Shown here piece by piece: positions 39,701-54,400 of a stretch of 60,000 nt of DNA; within the stretch, counting starts at the first letter, position 1; each line of letters starts with the position of its first letter. A model generated the notes under the pieces. That model was not told the origin of the DNA. It searched no databases and saw nothing but the letters and a program-made list of their open reading frames with translations. The position numbers were made by a program, and so were the translations under genes. Source of the DNA: Membranipora membranacea (Eukaryota > Bryozoa > Gymnolaemata > Cheilostomatida > Membraniporidae); the NCBI GenBank assembly GCA_914767715.1, contig OU612073.1, positions 1,676,001 to 1,736,000 on the forward strand, given 5' to 3'.

Positions 39701-42329
39701 CAAACATTGAATTATATCGACTCCTTTCCCATTATTATCAAATATCAGCCGAGGTATCCAAATCCCACCAAAGCAATTTACTCCAATATGCCTGCTAGAC
39801 AGTGCAGCGTAATTAAATAGAGCCAAATTGTCAAATCTAACTCAATAGCTTACATAATCCTAGCTATTATCAAAGCTTTAAAGCATTGTCCTCTCATGGC
39901 TTGTTGGAGCCAGGAGCTTAAATTGATACGGAAAAGCGAATATGTCTTATTGGACCATAAAATAGGAGCAAGCGTTCAATAGAGCCGTAATAAAATTTCT
40001 GGGAGTGCTTTCTCCTATTATTCAAGTTGATTAACAAACAAACAGGCAATAAATATAAATAGGATATAATCATAATCTTATTGTTCTATTGATAAAAGTC
40101 AAATTCTCAGGGAGCCGAGAATCTAGAACCAAACAGAACTATGTTGTCATCTACTGGCCTGGGTGGTAAATAAAATAGTTTCTCATCAAAAGTACACCCA
40201 GAATTTGTTACAATGCTTTCACAAATCTGTCTGGGAATGATGTGCCATTTCTCAAAACAATGCAGTCCACCATGATAGTGACAGCGCCAGGCTCTTTATA
40301 TAGAGTTGACAGCAAACTGCTACGGCTCCGTTTAAAACTCAGAAATTCATAATAAATCCATGTCATTTTGTTTGTCACAACTTTGCTATCATGTTTTCAA
40401 GTTTCACCATAGAATGGAAAAGTACTTTGATTACATAATATGAACAGCCTCGCCATGTTTACTATTTTATTAATAGCAAGATGGTAAGTGATTCACGTGT
40501 TGGTGCTGGCTGGTAGAAATTTCACCAGGGTTCCTGAGAGAAAAATCAGTCTCCTGCCAATTTTATGATTAAATTCCACAGTTTTTTTTTTACTATATCA
40601 CCAAAATTAAAGTTAGACCATCTACATTGGTACTGAGAGTGCCTCCCTTAGGCCTTCACCACCCATCCCATGCTGAGGATATAAATTTAATCCGCTGAAT
40701 TCCAGACATTTTAATGGTTCGAAATACGTCATAAATGATTTTATAATTTAAATATAAAATAATCTGGTAGGGAGACGAAATACACTAAAACTGCCCTAAT
40801 GTGAAACACGTCATCCAATTATTAACTAGTAATTACCAAAGTATCAATGATGACAGTCCATAGCCAGTCAGCCAGCGGTACTAGCGAGAGTAATCCTTCT
40901 AAGGATTTGTTTTTAGTATTTCCCCAAATTTATTAAATTTCAAGTTGAAGTTATCTCGGATGTTTGGAAATTTCTTTCCTCAAATTTTTGCAGCATGCAA
41001 GTATAAATTCAGAGCGGGTTTGGATAGATTAGTGATTACATGGAAACTGAAAGCTTGCTTTTCCGTCCATTCAAACCATAGTCTTACAGATCAGAACCAC
41101 CACTCACCATATATATCATCTAAATGTATCTGATCTTCTCCCCCTTGTGTGACTTGACCATCTTTATAGACATTAGTTTGACACCAGGGGCATGTTATCA
41201 GGCGGATCATCTTGGATTAAACCAAAACAACTGGCAGTAAATGGTATATCTGGTTAGGCCCATAGCAAAGGATATTCGTGTGGATCCATCTGCCTGATAC
41301 TTTAGCACAGAGAGGCAGTCATATTCACTCTCCCCTTATTAAAAAAAGAAAATATTTCCTTCTCACCTTTTAAACCAAAGCCATATCAGGCAAAACATAT
41401 TTCGAAGCTAAAAGTTTAGCTCAAAATACCTCAACATTTCCCCCAATTTTTTCTGGTAGATACAAGTAGATAGTAGTTATTTGGCATAGACCAAGGAGTT
41501 GCATAGACATAGTCAGGAAGAAACTAGAAACAATGTCTACAGCGTAGCAAGTTCCCTCTACAAGCATCATGCTGGGGGCTAGTGATGACGTTCTGTTCGT
41601 CCAGTGAATGAATGAAACAACATATAACTCAAACTTCCGGATTTAGTAAAACCAACAGATCAGCATTTATAGGTAAACACGGACCTCGATAAAAATGTGA
41701 ATTAATATCATAACAAAATATAATAAATCAATCACTCTATACGCTGTGCTATGACCAAGTGATAAATGTATGTACTGCGCATTATACGAGACAATACTCC
41801 CTCTCGGTCAATAAATCTGGTATGCGAGGAGCGATGCTCCTACAATGGGCTGCCTTTTTACTGGCCTGTTTACACAGAACAGAAGTAATATTTTCCCTCA
41901 CACGTTTTGAACAGTCCTCGGCAAACAAATCAATGAGCTATTCCTGAGCACATCAAAGGCTTTGTTATTGATGTCCACATTTTTTTCAAGGTTCTTTATT
42001 ATGGTGATGAGATGTTTTTGATGTAATTATTTGTATACACCAGTAGCTGTTAAAGCATGCTATTGTCTTCCCTTGATTGTTTCTGATGTACTAATGCATA
42101 AACACAGCTGCTATGAAGCTATTGAGTACCTACTACCACCAACTCAATGCTCGATTCATTCAGAAAATATGTGAGCTAAAAAATTGAAGACTGTGAGTAA
42201 AGGCTCACCAATCAAGTAAAAAAGTGTTGGTTAGATAGATAGGTTACTCCTTGGTTAGACGTCAGCGACTGTGGTTGTTTATATCTCTGTCTGTACGTCT
42301 CACATTCCGTATTTACCCACACGATTTTG
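36702..42329. other. Spacer between Wnt4 (5' side) and PAAF1 (3' side)
   Basis: The Wnt4 promoter and 5' UTR should lie just above 36702; no TATA or initiator could be assigned. Open frames exist on both strands at 37047-37271, with a donor-like CAG|gtaatg at the right end, but no homology supports an exon. The rest of this 5.6 kb shows no recognisable gene or repeat array. Its left part is the natural place to look for Wnt4 cis-regulatory elements. Confidence 0.5.
41995..42000 (-). terminator. Candidate poly(A) signal of PAAF1
   Basis: AATAAA on the minus strand lies 330 nt beyond the PAAF1 stop codon at 42330. Confidence 0.5.
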
Positions 42330-42484
42330 TCATGAGTTAGAGTAGACTCTGACTTTACCGTCCCTACAGGAAGTAAATGTATCATTCCCAGAATGCACCA
42401 CTCTATAAACGGCATCACAGTCAGGGCCTGAGAGCTCGTAGCCTGAGGACATCATCTCATTTACAAACACTACCGACCCGTCTC
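42330..42484 (-). CDS. PAAF1: PAAF1 exon 11 (C-terminus)
   Basis: Acceptor ctgttttacag. It encodes GDGSVVFVNEMMSSGYELSG, PDCDAVYRVV and TSCRDGKVRVYSNS, then TGA. The last blade closes the propeller. Confidence 0.93.
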
Positions 42485-45400
42485 CTGTAAAACAGAGAGC
42501 ATCACCACCAGTTATATAATCTGCTATGCTGTGAGTCACATAGATAGCCAGAGCTCATAAAGAGTCGGCTGTGAGGTTAGGGTAAGGGAAATGAGGGTAT
42601 AAATTTCCGTATTCAAAACACTAGCTGTTAATTTTTTGCCAGTCTAATCTTGAGTACTATGTTGTGATTAAATTTTTGTTCCGATGGTAATAACGGGCAC
42701 GGAGGCTTTTGACATTTGAATTCAACACATACATTAGAAAACGTGACTGAATTTCATGAGTTTCTTTGGGTTGCTTGGTTAGGTACTTTCTGTGTCCTGT
42801 GGTGTTAACCTATAGGAGTAAAGTGTCCACATGATGAAGAATTTGCCATTTGTCACATGCCTGGGAAACCGAAATTTATTGCTAGCTACATTAACTCAAC
42901 TCTTTACTTTATATAAGCTCCTACCATGGCTAGCTGAACTTTGTGCTAGCTAACATTAAGTCACATACAGCTAGCTAAACGAAAATCTTACTGAAATTTA
43001 CTCTTCAGTGGTTGGAAACTGTGGTGTAGGAATCTTTGTCTCACCCTAAACCTCTGATCGATGCCTTGACACGGAAAAACACCATTTTGTCATCAGGTAG
43101 GTAGGGAGGAATTTGGTTTTAACCACTCTCTGCAGATTTCAACACCATTCTAGTTTTTATAATCGGTTGATCAGCCATTTAGATTCTCTGATAAACCAAT
43201 ACAGCTGAGCTTATGACGAAAAAGAACACTGAAACTGGACTTATCTTCATCTCAATCTAAATACAGGCCATGGCTTGGCTTCTCCACCAGTCAGGCACAG
43301 GGAGTTTGAGGGTGGCGCAAACTCTTCCCACTTTAAAAGATCATGCTACATTTATTTTTAGGTTTAAACTCGAGAAAACCGGGAATCCAGTGTAGAAATG
43401 AGGAGACAACAAGAATGCAGTTAATTCTCAATATTCAGAAATTTTTCATGTTAATGAATAATGTTCACGGAAAACATGTTTTTTAAGCAGAAAGCCAACA
43501 CATGTGGCACACGCACATATATAACTAATTAAATTAATCATCACTGCTAATTGATATTGCTTAACTTTAATAGACATTAATAGATAAATATGACCATTTT
43601 GTTGGTTCAGGCGGAACAGGGAAAGGGGAAACTTATAAAACATTGCCAAACAACAGCCTGAGATGACGAAGTATAATATATTGGCGTTCATCGGCTTTTG
43701 GACATAAGTCAGGGTTTAGCCCAAGTCACGACGTAACAGGAACTCACTCATAGTGCTTGTCAAGAAATCGAAAATTACAAATCAAATTTCCGTTAGGCAT
43801 AAAAACACATCAAGCTTTATAAGATACTCTGTCTGCTTTTGAGTGACTATTGGTCTAATCCGTATTATTTGAAGCGGAAGTCTGAACTCTGAAACAGCTC
43901 ACAGTGGTCACAGGGATAGCAAGGCTTTTATTCCCTACACTAAGGCGCAGATATTGTATGGGAGTTATTTGCACTTGGTCACAAGTTATCATTAAACTGA
44001 CATCTGATTGAGACATGCAGTATGAATGGGCTTGATTCCCACCCACAGCCACCACAAGCCTCATCTTATATCCTCTACATGTAACTTGTGTAATCATTCT
44101 CTTCCTTGTCCGAAATTTCCTCCCCCACCATGTTACAGCCTCATCAATCGATGAGTAATGCTTCGTTCATTTGAACCTAAGTTGGTAAAACTAGAAACCA
44201 CTTGTTAGCATTTTGAACTCACCCGGTCAGTCTTCAGCCCCCTTAACCACCTTACTTACTTAAACAGTTTCACGTTACTCAAAAACACAACAGCTTGACT
44301 CATGAAAGCTGGGAAGACAAATTCTCATTATCTAGATTGAGTACCCCTAAGACAATCCAATCAAAATCATCACCAACGCAGCTCTCAAATCATCTGGCTG
44401 AGGCAGACTACAAAGCGAACAATTAGATGAGTGTCAGTTGCGACATATGTGACGGTTATGAGAGGGGAGGTGTTGTATTTGTTGCACATGTTTTTACCTG
44501 TGGAGTATAAGAATCCTTGTTTATGAGGAGTTATACATGTTATATTACTCCGACCTTCCGACCATCTGTGTGTCGCAGAACTATAAATAAATAAAGAGTG
44601 ATTGTTAGTAACAAACACAGAATAATATATCCTTAAAACCTCCAATCTTCCAGAGAAGTCCTGAAATACAGGGTCACAAAAACCTTTACATTCCCATACA
44701 AGATGATACATTAGTGTGTATACCACATAGCACATTGGTTTTCAGTTAGAAAAAGGAGTTTATGGACCTTCAGACTCTCAAGGATGGGCGAGGGAAGGAG
44801 ATCCTTACACAACTACATAAGCTTCGTCCAAATGAATCTGAAATAGTCTTTGATTTCTGGAGATCAATTTTATCTCACTTTTTCTCAATGATTATTCGGC
44901 CTCAGAAGTGTTGGATTGATTAATGTGCTGTAAGAGGTAAGGGGATCTGGAAGTCATCAAAAACTTAAACCTGCTAATAAATGTGACTCAATAAATAACT
45001 GATCAGCCTCATGTCATGTTATGTTTTCTTTTACACATAATATAACAGTTTTCACTTAAGATAAAAGCTTTTTTAAATTTATTGTTGAAAAGTTAAAAAT
45101 TTAAATAGGATTGAAAAATTAAAATTAGGCAACAGATAATACATTAGTCATTTCATGGATTTAATTTATGCGATTTATTGCCATTTTGCATATGCTTGCC
45201 TGGCTAAATTGTTCTCATCAACAACATGGAAATTTTAGAATGTTGAATCCTCTTTTTTTTGTCAATCCAAATATTGAACATGTCGATGGCCTGGATAGAT
45301 AAATATGTCCCTGTTTATGACAAAACAGAGGGTGGGCTGCCCCTTAAGAGGGACGCAAGTTGCCCGAAGTCCTCACACTGAGAGTGTGATACATCCTAGA

Positions 45401-48400
45401 AAACTAGAATGCATCCTAGAGGTGAGGCCATGGTTGACCTCCTAATCGTAAGTGTGCAGCAAGCTGCCAGAAACTGAAACAGGCACTAATCAGCCATTGG
45501 CAATGACACTTTGATCTTAGCCAATAGGCCGAGAGGCGACAGATAAATATGTCTGATCCACTTGAAAAAGGGATAACTTTGTCCAGGGCTGATAGCTGAC
45601 ATATGTACCCTATTAGTTTAAGCGCTCAAACTGTGTGGGGATAGCTGGTAGTAGCATTTCATTATCATTCTCAACTTTCCAAAGCAGTCAATAATGAAAT
45701 GCTACTACCAGCTATCCCGACACAGTTTAATAGTTAAAATCATTCCTTAGAGGAGTAAGTATTTTGTACAGTTTAATGTCACCAGGTTTGGGGTGACCTA
45801 TTGTCAGCTAGCACCGTTTCTAACCAGCCAGGAAGAGATATAAAGTAAAGAGAGTGAATCAATGTTAGCTAGCCATTAATTTCACTTTTTCAAGCATGTG
45901 TGAATAGGCGAATTTTTCCTCCCACAAATACTTTACTCTCTAGGGTATGTATATACACATAAAATACCTATCACAGAACTGACACCTGTGTCGAGGGTAG
46001 TAAGTCTGAGATCATTTGGCTCTAATATGGTCTCGGCTAGGAAATCATGCCTTGCCTTTTTTCCCCCAAACAACCAGAACCAGCAGAACAGGAAGTCATA
46101 GATATTTATGTTATCTGATTCTATATAATGATTTGAAGTACTGATTAAAAAAATGATTAAAATCCGATGTCTTATCACTCGCCCATCCCGAGGCATGGGC
46201 GGCAAAATATTATTGCCTTATTGGCGAGGCCGCAGCGCCAATTTGCTTTCTGTTTGCAGGCAGGTCGGAGCACACCTGTGGGACCAACCAATCCCCAGTA
46301 GAAGATGGACTGCAGCGGGATTCAAACCCACGACCTTCAACACTTGAAGTGTTGAAGTCCGGCGCTCTAACCAACTGAGCCACCTCCTACTGGTGGTAAT
46401 TTGGTTAATTACCCAGATCGAGAACCAGGAAGGCATGAATAATTTAGGGTAAACCAAAACAACAAGCGGACCTTTCCCATAGTATGGGACTGTGATAGAC
46501 AGACCGCAGGTGCAGTTTATATGTTTACCTAGCTAAAACACTGCCTGTGTTACCCGTGGAGCCAGGCAGGGGTTCACACTTAAATTATATCTCACCCAAC
46601 CTACTCAACTTAACCTACTCAGTACTGACATTGCAGATTGTGAGGCTAATCTTTTTCCGATTTGTCAACATCCAACACCACTACATTATGTTTAAACCAA
46701 AGAAAAAGCAAATTTTAATCTCTGCAACCTAACACTGTTACCCTAGCTTTGTCACGCTACTGTTGCCCGATGATTTGTGAGTTGAGATAATAGATTCACA
46801 GAATTCAAGATGCATCCTGGGGGAAGCTGATTTCATATGTTGACCCTATTCGCTCCCTCTCCGATCGGTCCATTGGTGATTTAAGCGGTGTCGGGATAGC
46901 TGGTAGTAGCATTTCATTATCAAAATGGTACGACCAGCTATCCTGACACCGTTTAAGCGCTCACACTATTCCACTGGTTGACCCATAACATCTCAGATTA
47001 CGTATGTCATAATACAGACGTCCTGTTCTGTGACTTGACCTTACCTGGTGTTTCTGAGATCATAAGATGCCAATACTCCCTCCTGAGTACCACACACAAA
47101 GCTCTTATCGTTAATAAAGCTGACACAGTTCACTGCACTGCTGTCGGGTGAGGCGACGTCAAATATCTACAATGTTAGAGAGAGAGAACAAGGCTAACAT
47201 GCAAGATCTAAAAAGATATAACAATATCGTCGTATACTCATGTAATTCTGTGTCATCAGAGTGGGGCGTCAGTATGAATCGGCACCTTTTTTGACATGGT
47301 GCCGGTGACAACCAATTTACCAAACTGATTTTCGGAGTTGAATAAATCTGAACTCTGAAACGCTAAAAATAGGGAAACTGCCTACGCTACGTAGGGACCC
47401 AATCTAGCCAGGGCCCTAATTTTAATCTACCCTTGTTATACGATTGATGCCCTTCACTACCCACAAACTTTGCCTCCTTTGGCCGTATCGCTGATTATCC
47501 ACATGGTATCAATAAGGCCAAAATACCCGCTGATGAATACTTATTATGTATTTGTAAATAGAGCAGTTGTGTCTGAAATTTGGTTACCATTAAGCAGACA
47601 ACTTCACAAGTGAAAATATCGATTACCCAAAAAGAATAGAAGAATTGCGGAAGAAAAATGTGCCTCGCAGGCTGGAAATAGCAAAACGTATTACTTTCTA
47701 TAAACTCTCACATCTGCTCATGAAAATTGGTGCTAGCTAACATTATGACACCTCGCTCTAGCTAACATTTAGTCGCCTGAAAGTAGATATATTTCCTTCT
47801 AGTGTCTTGAATAATACGCAAGTGGAATTTATAAGCCAGTGTAAACCTAGCATTGTATATAAAGATATGATATTCCGTTACTCTCAAATAGACAGCCTAT
47901 ATAGGCTCATCATGTCTAAAACTAAAATCAATGTACTGTAAAAGAATAGCCATCAATTTTCCACATACCATCACCCCTTATGATAAGACAGCACAAGAAT
48001 TTATACATCAGAATGGCCATATCTGTGGTAAATTTTATCACACATAAAATTAAAAGTGATCTCTGCGGCTGAACTGAAAAAATGTGTGCAGCAGTCATTA
48101 GGGATGTTTAGCGAGATGTAAATGACTACATTAATCATAAACATCTACTTATTAATCTTCATTAGGGTGAGACTGTAATCTCCTATTTCTAGCTCTCTCT
48201 ATTTATAATTTTGCCTTTACTGATATTTCATGCCTAATTCAATAAGTCACAGAAGTTACTCACTCCCCAGGAAATACCTCCAATACTCTCTTCTTGAATT
48301 ATCTGAGCGTCTCAGCATGACGTCACCGGTTAAATAAGAGTTAACTTTCGATAAGAGCACTAAGTGTTAAATATCAGCTAGATTTTATTTTAGCTAGTTC

Positions 48401-51400
48401 AGAGGTGACCATAATTTTGCTAGCACCAATTTTCACTGGTTGAGGAGGTACTGAATGTAAAGTAATGAGATTCGGTAATGTAAGCTAGCCATAAATTTAA
48501 CTATCTACTTACAGCATTCAAAAAATGGCAAACGTTTCCCCCTGAAAATACTTTTATTGCACTTTCACCCCTGAATGACCCAAGGATGTAAAGATTTAAG
48601 TAGAATATATGTTTACAGCTTTCCCAGTGTCGGTACTCAGCACTAACCGGTCTCGGGTACCCGGGACTTACTTGTTGTTTTGAGTTAAGTGAGAATGAGT
48701 GAACATGACCAGATTCTAGAGCCAGTAATATCAGTTTGCCATCTGTACCTGCTTCTCCTTCTGTAAATATATAAGAGAGTGTATGTGAGTTCACCAAAGG
48801 GTATGAAATATACACGAGAGTATATCATATATACGAGAGTATATCATATACACGAGAGTATATCATATATACGGGAGTATATCATATACACGAGAGTATA
48901 TCATATACACGAGAGTATATCATATACATGATGATATACCATATAAAATACATCATATTAGTGAATAAAACATATACAGAATATATAATATACACAATAA
49001 ATTATGATATACACAAATCATATATTTATTTATGTACACATACATACACACAAGATTCTTTACATACAATTTACAACAAAATATGATAACAATTATCTTG
49101 AGAAAAGAAGGAATTCTATCTATCTACACCTGACTTAGGCATTTTCAGCTTTGGACTAGTCTGTGTGCCTAGTGTGATAGTCAACACTATTCACAGAACA
49201 GCTGCGTGAAGTAATTTGGATATGATGGAAGATTCATTTAGGACCAGATTATCAGACAGAGTTCCGGACAAATCACACACTCTCCATACACTGAATGAGC
49301 ATGAATCACATTTATTGGCCACCGACACCACCCCCGCGCTTATAACCATTCCTCGTGACACAATAAACTGCAACGTCAAACAGACATATTTTTTGTCTTA
49401 TGGAGGTCTTAATTTAATCAGTGCTGGTGGTGCAGAGAGGAAGTTATCGGTTGATTATCGGATTGAAAGGTCACATATTTCACAGATTATCACCTAATTC
49501 GCTGCTCATCACAAACATATAAATGACGGATATGATGGATTATGTCTTTCCGCAAATTCAGCCTAATTACCCCCCTGCAGAAATCCTCATTAATAATGAC
49601 ATACAAGTTCAAACAATGCAAGTAATTTTAATTAAAATTGTTTAATCTGAGTCTGTTCACCAGCTGATCAGCGTGGAAATTTTAATGCAATAATTTAATG
49701 TGAGTTTTGGGTGACTCATCACTAATACCTCAGTTTTTGCGTTGCAGAATGATACATAAGCTTTCAAACTTCAAACAGAGTGACAAACACTGATGAGAAA
49801 TTACAAATGGGTTTCCACATTATGTTTTACGTAAAGCTGATGTTTCAATGATGACAACTACCTGTAATCCATGAGATTTGGCAATACTACGCTATGCTAC
49901 GGTAAACACTATCTGTGGCCCTCCTCACCTTGATGTGACTACTTTTTATCATTTAAGGGGATGTGGCCTTGGTTGTGTTGTCTTTTAATGGAATTGCCTA
50001 CAACTATATATTACCAAGAATCATTAATATTAATTGAGATTATTTGAATTGACCTAGAAATTAAACTTATAGCTGATTGTTATTGAAACCTAAAATAACA
50101 TAGTCATCATTTATAACTGCGATAGAGCATCCGCTTGGAACGTCGCCAACTTTAGGTTTTATCTCCCTTAGTTAGCCACGATGGCCATTTTTCCAGGGCC
50201 TATAAGATCATCGCCTTAGGCCTAATCTGATTACTCCTCAGCACAATATCTAGGCCAATGATTTACTTTACTATCTTACCCTTTATTACATCCTATTCCA
50301 ATAAATAATATCAAATTAAGCTGTTACTGTTTTATGTTATTGTAAAATATTTCCTGAATTTGGACCCAAGAGGATGAAACAGAATGGATATATAACAGGC
50401 CAGGGAACAACATCGTGTATTGTATGCACAACTTGTACATGTATAATCCGTGGGGACTTCTCATAGGCATACCAAGTCAAACCCATTCATAAACTACATC
50501 CTGACATTATGGAAATATTTGGCGTCCTGACTATAGATGTAGTTGAGTTTGTCTGCTGATGAATTAGGTGCAATCTTAGTCTATATTATTTTGCTATTTG
50601 CCGTTGGATTCATACAAGTTTTTTACAGCAGGCCCAGAAATGATCAGACATATTGTTTGTGGAAGATTTCTCACCAAAAAACCAATATTTGATGTTGAGA
50701 TTGTTACTGTATTCTGGTGAGGGTTTGTAATACCAATACGCATGAGAAATAATCTCGTGTAATAATAGTTTGGGTGTGCCAAAAGTCAAATGTTAGTATA
50801 ATTTGATTCAATAAGAGAATTTCAATGAATGTACTAAAATATTTATATTCATATTCTTTCCACCAACCTTAGAGGAAGGAGTAAATATCAGCTAGAGTTC
50901 AGTTAAGCTAGATTTGGGCTGATTTAATGTTAGCTAGTACAAATATTCACTAACTAAGGAGGGAGATTAAATATCGTAATCAGATTGAGTAAATGTTAGC
51001 GAGCCATAAATTTCACTGTTTGAACCCTACCCAGTTTGCAACTTTTTTCTCCTGTGAATACTTCCCTCCCCTAGAATATCCCTACAACACACAAACCTGT
51101 ACTAGAGGGAGATCCTAGGTTTATAGCCTCAGTTCTATGTAAGGTACAGGAGTTGATGACAGCGCTGCCTTCCTCCGACCTATAAGTGTGTATACACTTC
51201 TGTTTACTGACATCCCATAGTTTAGCTGTACCATCACGTGAACACGACACAACATTCCTCCCTCTCTCCACAAAGTCAACGTCTAAAACTCCTGATATTA
51301 AAAGAAAGTAGAATATCATACAATTTGATCTGCATGTGCAAGTTGTGCCATCATACAGAAAAAGAAGATAACTCCTGATTAGAGTTGCATATCATTCTGG

Positions 51401-54400
51401 CCACAGGGGGACCAGGGAGTTTGGGGGGGGGGGCGCAGGTGTCCCCAAACTCCCTGCTGGCCCAAACTCACTTATATCATTATCAGTTTTCATAGGGCCG
51501 AAAGAAGGCGGAAAATGTCTATACAGAAGAGTATTGGGTTTAAGCGCTTTGAGTAATCGTTATCAGATTATTTCATGGCAAATCTAAAACTTATCAATAT
51601 AATATAATTATCCATTATTTACAGGCAGGCCTCAACTAAATTCAGCTTGTGTCTTTTAGATATGATTTGAACCTTGCAAAACTATTTAATGACAGGTTTG
51701 TGAAAACTATTTTCATACAAGGTATGTACATAAACAACATTTGAAGAGCAACGATTTTTATAAAACAGACATTCCTTGTCTGTAACTGATTTACGAGACA
51801 TATAATAAATCATACCTGCCTGATGACCTGTCATAGTAGCTGCGCATTCTCCAGTCTGAGCAGACCAGACTTTGATCTGAGTATCAGCTCCTCCGCTCAG
51901 TATAACTACTCCCGAAGGGAAGAACTTAGCTGTGTATACATCTAACGCATGACCAGACAACTCTCTCTGTCAAACACAAAATACTTTTATTATACACTTT
52001 TTATATAATAATATAATGGCCATGTTTGGGAGTTTGCTCAAATTGGAGATTTTGTAAAATTTAATTGTCGAATATTGATAATTTAACAACACAAAATCAT
52101 CCATGACCAACATTGGAGCGAAAAAACTAGTATATAGATATTTCGATCTCGATATATGACATGGTTGCGGTAGATGCTGGATAGATTAGGTAGCTGTTCA
52201 ATACTGTAAATAACCAAATTCAAGTACATGATGAATTAAAATCTTTGTTCTTTGCGTATCCAAAGTTTTGTTCAGTAGCCCTAACAATATCATTTTGACA
52301 ACTCCTACTATGAAGGTCAATGGTTGACTTATCAGTGAATATGAGTCATTGGTCACATCAGTAAGACTAGGGGGTCCAATGTTAATGTTTTCCAAAATGA
52401 TTTCAACTTTCTCTCTATAATGTCAATGTGAGTGTCGAGAAACATGAATCTGAATTTTGAGAAATTTCTTCTCGCAGAATACTTTTTCTCAGCCGGCAGA
52501 CACGTATCTGACACGGATTATTTGATGGCAGATTGCCTGTAGAGTTATGACATACCCTCACTGTACCGTTAGCACTCTCCCAGATTTTAATTGTAGAAGA
52601 ACTCTCAGTACAAGATAATCCTAACCCTCCGTCAGCCACATCTAAGCACATCACCTGAAATTTGGGCCAGACAAACATTACACTACTTACTGAGTATTCA
52701 ATCTAGTGGTATGCTTCATCACTACTCATAGTATTCGTTACTTCTAAAACTCATCACACCTACCCTAGAGGAGTTATTATAAGCTAGAGTTTACTTTACT
52801 CCTCAAGGATATAATCAGGGAGGGTGGTATAATATTGACTAGATAATAACTAAAGTGTTAAAGATTTTAGCAGTTATATGCTCACTGTCGATGATAATCA
52901 ACGAGGGAGCAAAAATTGAAATCCTAAGAAAAAAAAGAATTAATTCCATGTCAGTCATGAGGTTTGATGTTGACAAATCTCAGAAATTTTAGCACATGAC
53001 TTATGCAATGAATTGAGTTATGTTCCCAACTGTTATATAATGATGTAAAATAGAATATACATAGTCGGACAGACCTTTTTATTAGAGCCATGTATGTTGT
53101 GCTCTTTGTGAGCTGATCTGAAGCATGTAGATAATGTTCCATCTTCATCAGTGTAAGATAACTCCATCTGCCTCTACAATATAAAGTCAACATAGTGCCT
53201 TTGAATGCAGTATAATATATCAATATTTCTTGTATACGTGGTTGGCATGTATGTATCAGTAGTGTTCAACGATGTTACCCATAAATTCCAGTGTAATAAA
53301 ACACGAGACTATTCTTTAGAATTCCGGACCGCATTGTAGAATATTGCCCTACTGATTTGCGTTTGCTCAACTATGCAAAGAATACATGGATTACATTATT
53401 ATACATTATCGTTGCTGTGTCTCCGAGTTCTGAAGAAGATATGTAAAAGTAAAAGGAGAGTATTATGTTGAAGGGGATCTCTCCAAACTAGAATTGAGGA
53501 GCTAGTTGCGCTTGAGAACAATACCATGCTATGACTACTCTAGTGAACTAAACAGAACCCCGATCACATGTGCCTTTGACAGAGAGTTGAACTTGGTCAC
53601 ATTGGGTCAAAGATGTTGGAAGATTTAAACTCAAATTTGCGCTTTGTTCCACTTCTTATTTTGACAATTATAATTACGGGGAAATAAATTCTACAAAATA
53701 ACTGATCTTACCACATTGTTTTGTTTCACTGCAAACTTTCCATCTTCACACTCTAGTTTTGTCTCTCCGTTAACTTTCTGGCATAATATAAAACTGTGCA
53801 CTGATGGTTTGCCTGTAAAGAAAAAAAATCTTCTTTCAAAACTGCCACTAAGAAGAATATAATATTGCCCAACTGCTCTTGGGCATAATGGTCTAAACAC
53901 CACAATGAGTCAATTCAGTTCATGGTGATTAGCATTTTTTTATCATCTATCAGATTTGACAAGATTTACCAGATATGGCGACATGAAGCAAACCCAAACC
54001 TTTGTCCCGGCAGATATAGATATATTTGGTCAGTGACCACCTAAACTGCCCCTTTGAATTACGTGAGACCACAGGAAATCTTTGACAAGACAAATATGAG
54101 AATGTTTGCTGTTCTTCACAGAACAAACCTTCTCATCACTCACCCGCACACTTGTATGATATCCAGAATTTACCTGTTCCTTCTCTGTAATCAGAATCAT
54201 AATAAAGTAAGGTAAGTCGAATGCTATCATTCTGAAACACGGATGATTGACAGGCTTGACTTGAGACTTTTACAGAGTCTCTTGCTTGGGCAAGCCTATC
54301 ATAGAATCTATGAGTAATAAGATGATATATATATAGGAGTACTCCTTGGTGTATGTATATATATAATATAAATGATAAATAGTAATACATATAGTAAACC

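Noticed and set aside
45310-45540. A U2 snRNA gene or pseudogene
   Set aside because: Only the first ~33 nt match U2; the Sm site and 3' stem-loops are absent, and the same unrelated body follows in both copies.
46310-46393. A functional tRNA gene
   Set aside because: Spacing between the D arm and T arm is too long and the anticodon arm is an extended palindrome; the sequence continues into a SINE body.
48808-48940. A CRISPR-like array
   Set aside because: Units are directly contiguous with no spacers, in a eukaryotic intron; it is a minisatellite.
49216-49497. A 93-codon + strand ORF in PAAF1 intron 7
   Set aside because: Composition is mildly protein-like, but no splice sites, homology or promoter context support it.
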